Source of the DNA: Rhodocyclaceae bacterium
Lineage (GTDB): Bacteria; Pseudomonadota; Gammaproteobacteria; Burkholderiales; Rhodocyclaceae
Length of the DNA: 25,456 bases
Reading direction: 5' to 3'
Assembly: GCA_023253415.1 (NCBI GenBank)
Contig: JALRGK010000113.1
Location: 1 to 25,456 of the forward strand
Numbering within the stretch: the stretch's first letter is position 1; each line of letters opens with the position of its first letter. The notes below the pieces were generated by a model. It was given only the letters and a program-made list of their open reading frames with translations. It was not told where the DNA came from and made no database searches. A program made the position numbers and the translations under genes. This document shows positions 23,431 to 25,456 of the stretch, piece after piece.

Positions 23431-24096
23431 GTCATCAATGCCGCAGGTGATCATGTCGCCCCGTCGAACCGTGGATACCCCACCGGGTGTCCCAGTGAAA
23501 ATTAAATCGCCTGGTGCCAGTTCGAAAAAGTGAGATAGCCGATGAATGATCTCGGCCACATTCCAGGTCATTTGATTCAGGCGTGCAGCTTGCCGCGGTG
23601 CGTTATTCACCTTAAGCCATATGGCGGCATCAACCGACGGTGCACCATGGCTTGCCGGCACAATCGCCGAAATCGGGGCGCCATGATCCATCCCTTTCCC
23701 GGGTTCCCAGGGGTGGCATTTTTCCCGTGCAATCATCTGGAGATCGCGCCGGGTGAAATCAATCCCCGTCGCGTAGCCATAAACGTGTGCCAGTGCCTGC
23801 GTTTCTGGGATATCCAAGCCGCCCAGGCCAATGGCCACGACGAGTTCGACTTCATGTTGCAGATTATCGGTGGCAGGAGGGAACGGGATGCTGCCTCCGC
23901 CCGGGACTGCAGCATCCCGTGGCTTTGAAAAAAAGAAAGGTGGTTCGCGATTCGGGTCGCTGCCCATTTCACGGGCGTGTTCGGCGTAATTTCGGCCCAC
24001 ACAGTAAATGCGACGGACAGGAAATAATGCGTTGCTGCCCATGACAGGAATCAGGGTTTCTGCTGCGGGAGGCACTGCGTAATTCGTCATGGTCAC
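23401..24096 (-). CDS. FAH-family hydrolase, probable fumarylpyruvate hydrolase or acylpyruvase
   Basis: 231-residue fumarylacetoacetate hydrolase (FAH) fold enzyme. The metal ligands are E82 and E84 (LQHEVELVVAIG) and D113 (GIDFTRRDLQ). CVGRNYAEHAREMG and PFFFSKPRDA are the usual substrate-loop segments, and PGDLIFTGTPGGVS closes the site. The pattern resembles bacterial fumarylpyruvate hydrolases of the gentisate pathway (NagK-type) and human FAHD1-like acylpyruvases. No gentisate dioxygenase is in the window, so a housekeeping oxaloacetate decarboxylase/acylpyruvase role is equally possible. Start is GTG at 24096 overlapping the SCO stop as GTGA, with an ATG at 24090 as alternative. Its 3' end overlaps the convergent transglutaminase gene by 30 bp. 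Confidence 0.88.
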   Translation of the reverse strand: MTMTNYAVPPAAETLIPVMGSNALFPVRRIYCVGRNYAEHAREMGSDPNREPPFFFSKPRDAAVPGGGSIPFPPATDNLQHEVELVVAIGLGGLDIPETQALAHVYGYATGIDFTRRDLQMIAREKCHPWEPGKGMDHGAPISAIVPASHGAPSVDAAIWLKVNNAPRQAARLNQMTWNVAEIIHRLSHFFELAPGDLIFTGTPGGVSTVRRGDMITCGIDDLPQLHVSLI

Positions 24097-24692
24097 TTGC
24101 TTTCAATCAAGAGTTTGAGGTCATGCGTCACGTCAGCGGCGGACATTTCATGTGGCACGATTAGGCGTAGCCGGCCATTTTGATCAATGACAAAGCTATT
24201 TGTTGTATGGTCGATGGTGTAAGCAAGTGCCGAATTTGGCAGCGGTGTTTTCTGCCAGAAAATCTTGTACTGCTTGGCCACGTTGCTGGTTTCTTTGGGT
24301 GAGCCTGTGAGCGCAATGAAGCGGGGGTCAAAGGCATCCATGTAGCGTTTAAGTGCCTCAGGAGAGTCTCGCTCGGGATCCAGTGTTACAAACAGCACAG
24401 CGAGCTGGTCGGCTTGGGAGCCAAGTTGGCGCATGACTTCTGCTTGGCGTGCCAGATGCGTTGGGCAGATGTCGGGGCAATGGGTAAATCCAAAAAACAG
24501 GCTAACCACCTTGCCCCTGAAGTCGTTCAGAGACCGTGGCTGTCCTGTTTGATCCGTTAATGTGAAGGCAGGGGCTGCTGGCGTATCTGGGACTGGTTTT
24601 GATTTGAACGGGAGCGGGTTGGAACAAGCGGTTGCTAATGCGAGCGCGATGACTGCGAACAGACCCGTGAGACGAATGAGGCAGGTGCGCAT
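24093..24692 (-). CDS. SCO1/SenC/PrrC family copper chaperone lipoprotein
   Basis: 199 residues with an N-terminal signal (hydrophobic about 6-21) ending TAC, so C23 may be lipidated, and a thioredoxin-fold domain from about 40. The copper-binding set is complete: C72 and C76 in HCPDICP and the distal H162 in YTIDHTTN. Family members deliver copper to the CuA site of cytochrome c oxidase or act as thiol reductases in the periplasm. No oxidase genes are in the window. It lies one base after a small membrane-protein gene and overlaps the FAH-family gene, so the three are probably one transcript. Confidence 0.93.
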   Translation of the reverse strand: MRTCLIRLTGLFAVIALALATACSNPLPFKSKPVPDTPAAPAFTLTDQTGQPRSLNDFRGKVVSLFFGFTHCPDICPTHLARQAEVMRQLGSQADQLAVLFVTLDPERDSPEALKRYMDAFDPRFIALTGSPKETSNVAKQYKIFWQKTPLPNSALAYTIDHTTNSFVIDQNGRLRLIVPHEMSAADVTHDLKLLIESK

Positions 24693-24693
24693 T

Positions 24694-24858
24694 TCAGATC
24701 CGTTTCGATGGGGTTGTGCTCGTCACTCTGATGGCAATCAGTCCTGCCTCGGCTGCGAGCAGCAGCAGAAAGCTGCCCCAGTCCCGTTGGTGCACCTGCC
24801 AGAGCAAAAGACCAAACAGAAGAATAATAAGCAATGTGATGGGGCTGGTCTGTTTCAT
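24694..24858 (-). CDS. Small two-helix membrane protein, unknown function
   Basis: A 54-residue open frame, MKQTSPITLLIILLFGLLLW onward, with hydrophobic stretches at about 7-22 and 30-45 separated by the polar QVHQRDWG. It ends one base before the SCO gene's start, so it is likely the first gene of the SCO operon. The ATG at 24858 has GGAG about 11 bases upstream; a TTG at 24879 would add seven residues. I do not recognise a family. The tight spacing and membrane-like composition support a real gene, and a role beside SCO in the membrane is only a guess. Confidence 0.55.
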   Translation of the reverse strand: MKQTSPITLLIILLFGLLLWQVHQRDWGSFLLLLAAEAGLIAIRVTSTTPSKRI

Positions 24859-24893
24859 AACGGTTCGGGCTCCGGGCAAAACGGTTTGCAGTG

Positions 24894-24933
24894 CAGCAAT
24901 AAAATTGCTGTGTCATTCTGTAAGTTTAATAGT
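24894..24933 (+). promoter_or_regulatory. Candidate promoter with overlapping inverted repeat before the CBS gene
   Basis: TTGCTG (24905-24910) and AATAGT (24928-24933), 17 bp apart, could be -35 and -10 boxes for the plus-strand CBS gene; the -10 match is modest. The inverted repeat CAGCAAT-AAA-ATTGCTG (24894-24910) overlaps the -35 box and lies between this gene and the divergent small membrane protein, as an operator would. The 162-bp gap between the two start codons holds nothing else I recognise. Confidence 0.35.
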
Positions 24934-25020
24934 AAAGTGCACAAACAGCCTGACAGCCGATGTGAGGCCATAAACAAGAACAGGGAATCAACCCCAGAAA
25001 CACCAAAGGAGATTCAAGCA

Positions 25021-25456
25021 TGAGCGGTCCAAATATCCTCAAGGTAACGGCGCTGGAGAAGGGTGCTGGTTTTCATCTGCCGACGAGTCAGGCAGATATC
25101 GTGACGCCGGACTCCCCCGCGATGGAAGTCATGACTGATCTTAAGCAGATCGTTGCTGCGACAGTCGGTGCCGATGTGCTGCTCAGCCATGCCAACCACC
25201 AGATGATTTCACGAGGCGTCCGTTCATTACTGGTTACTGGTAATAAGGGTGATGTTGTCGGTTTGCTAACGGCAACCGATATCCTCGGTGAAAAACCGAT
25301 GCAGTGTGTGCAGAAGCAGGGTCTGAAACATGGCGAAATTACCGTCAAGGATGTGATGACGCCAGAACAGGATATCGAGGTACTTACCCTCAAGCAGGTG
25401 ACGCAGGCCAAAGTGGTTGATATCATCGAAACGCTGAAGGCGCATAACCGTAACCA
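25021..25456 (+). CDS. CBS-domain protein (3' end outside window)
   Basis: 145 codons are visible before the window ends. The start has AAGGAG eight bases upstream. The visible part shows a paired CBS (Bateman) arrangement: SRGVRSLLVT, then GDVVGLLTATDILGEKP, the usual end of a first CBS motif, then ITVKDVMTP, which opens the second. Such small proteins bind adenosine nucleotides and act as energy or redox sensors. There is no other domain in the visible part, and the ligand and partner cannot be told. It is divergent from the SCO operon. Confidence 0.88.

Noticed and set aside
1..25456. CRISPR arrays, tRNA or rRNA genes, insertion sequences, prophage or integron features
   Set aside because: No regularly spaced repeats, cloverleaf-like sequences, transposase or integrase motifs, or target-site duplications were seen by eye.

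Overview
The window looks like chromosome of a Gram-negative Pseudomonadota, beta- or gammaproteobacterial. Pointers are a TonB-type protein, MtgA, UppP, RNase G, TrhP, a SCO copper protein and sigma-54/NtrC-like promoter signals. The order uppP-RNB ribonuclease-tonB-aroE-mtgA is one I associate with betaproteobacteria and some chemolithotrophic gammaproteobacteria; I cannot name the genus. Genes are densely packed, codon use looks even, and I see no insertion sequence, phage gene, tRNA, rRNA or CRISPR array.

Layout. Positions 1-5546 hold the first codons of a probable glycosyltransferase-like gene (minus), trhP (minus), rng (plus), a MaoC-type hydratase (minus), gabD (minus) and an NlpC/P60 lipoprotein (plus). 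Positions 5559-12370 are all minus strand: fumC, then a compact probable operon read uppP, RNB ribonuclease, tonB-like, aroE, mtgA. A small potassium-channel-like gene (12457-12927, minus) is followed by a 249-bp regulatory region. Positions 13177-23430 carry six plus-strand genes: circularly permuted ATP-grasp, alpha-E, Anbu proteasome homologue, transglutaminase-DUF2126, an ATP-grasp/alpha-E fusion, and a second transglutaminase. Positions 23401-24858 (minus) hold a FAH-family hydrolase, a SCO protein and a small membrane protein. A CBS-domain gene runs off the right edge.

The centre of interest is the 10-kb Anbu cluster. It combines three predicted amide-bond-forming domains (two ATP-grasp and one glutamine-synthetase-like DUF2126), two alpha-E domains, two transglutaminase/cysteine-protease domains and a self-compartmentalising protease. 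Comparative genomics by others has proposed that such genes make and remove peptide or amide modifications, with Anbu degrading the products; the substrate is unknown. Here both halves of the cluster begin with a sigma-54-type -24/-12 element 28-30 nt upstream of the predicted transcript-to-start distance. The first also has two NtrC-like sites at about -137 and -96, close to the layout of the enterobacterial glnA promoter. This suggests that the cluster is switched on by nitrogen limitation, which would fit a role in making, storing or recycling a nitrogen-rich peptide or protein modification.

The remaining genes are mainly housekeeping: RNA processing and tRNA modification (rng, trhP, RNB), central metabolism (fumC, gabD), shikimate pathway (aroE), cell-envelope building (uppP, mtgA, NlpC/P60, TonB) and copper delivery to cytochrome oxidase (SCO).
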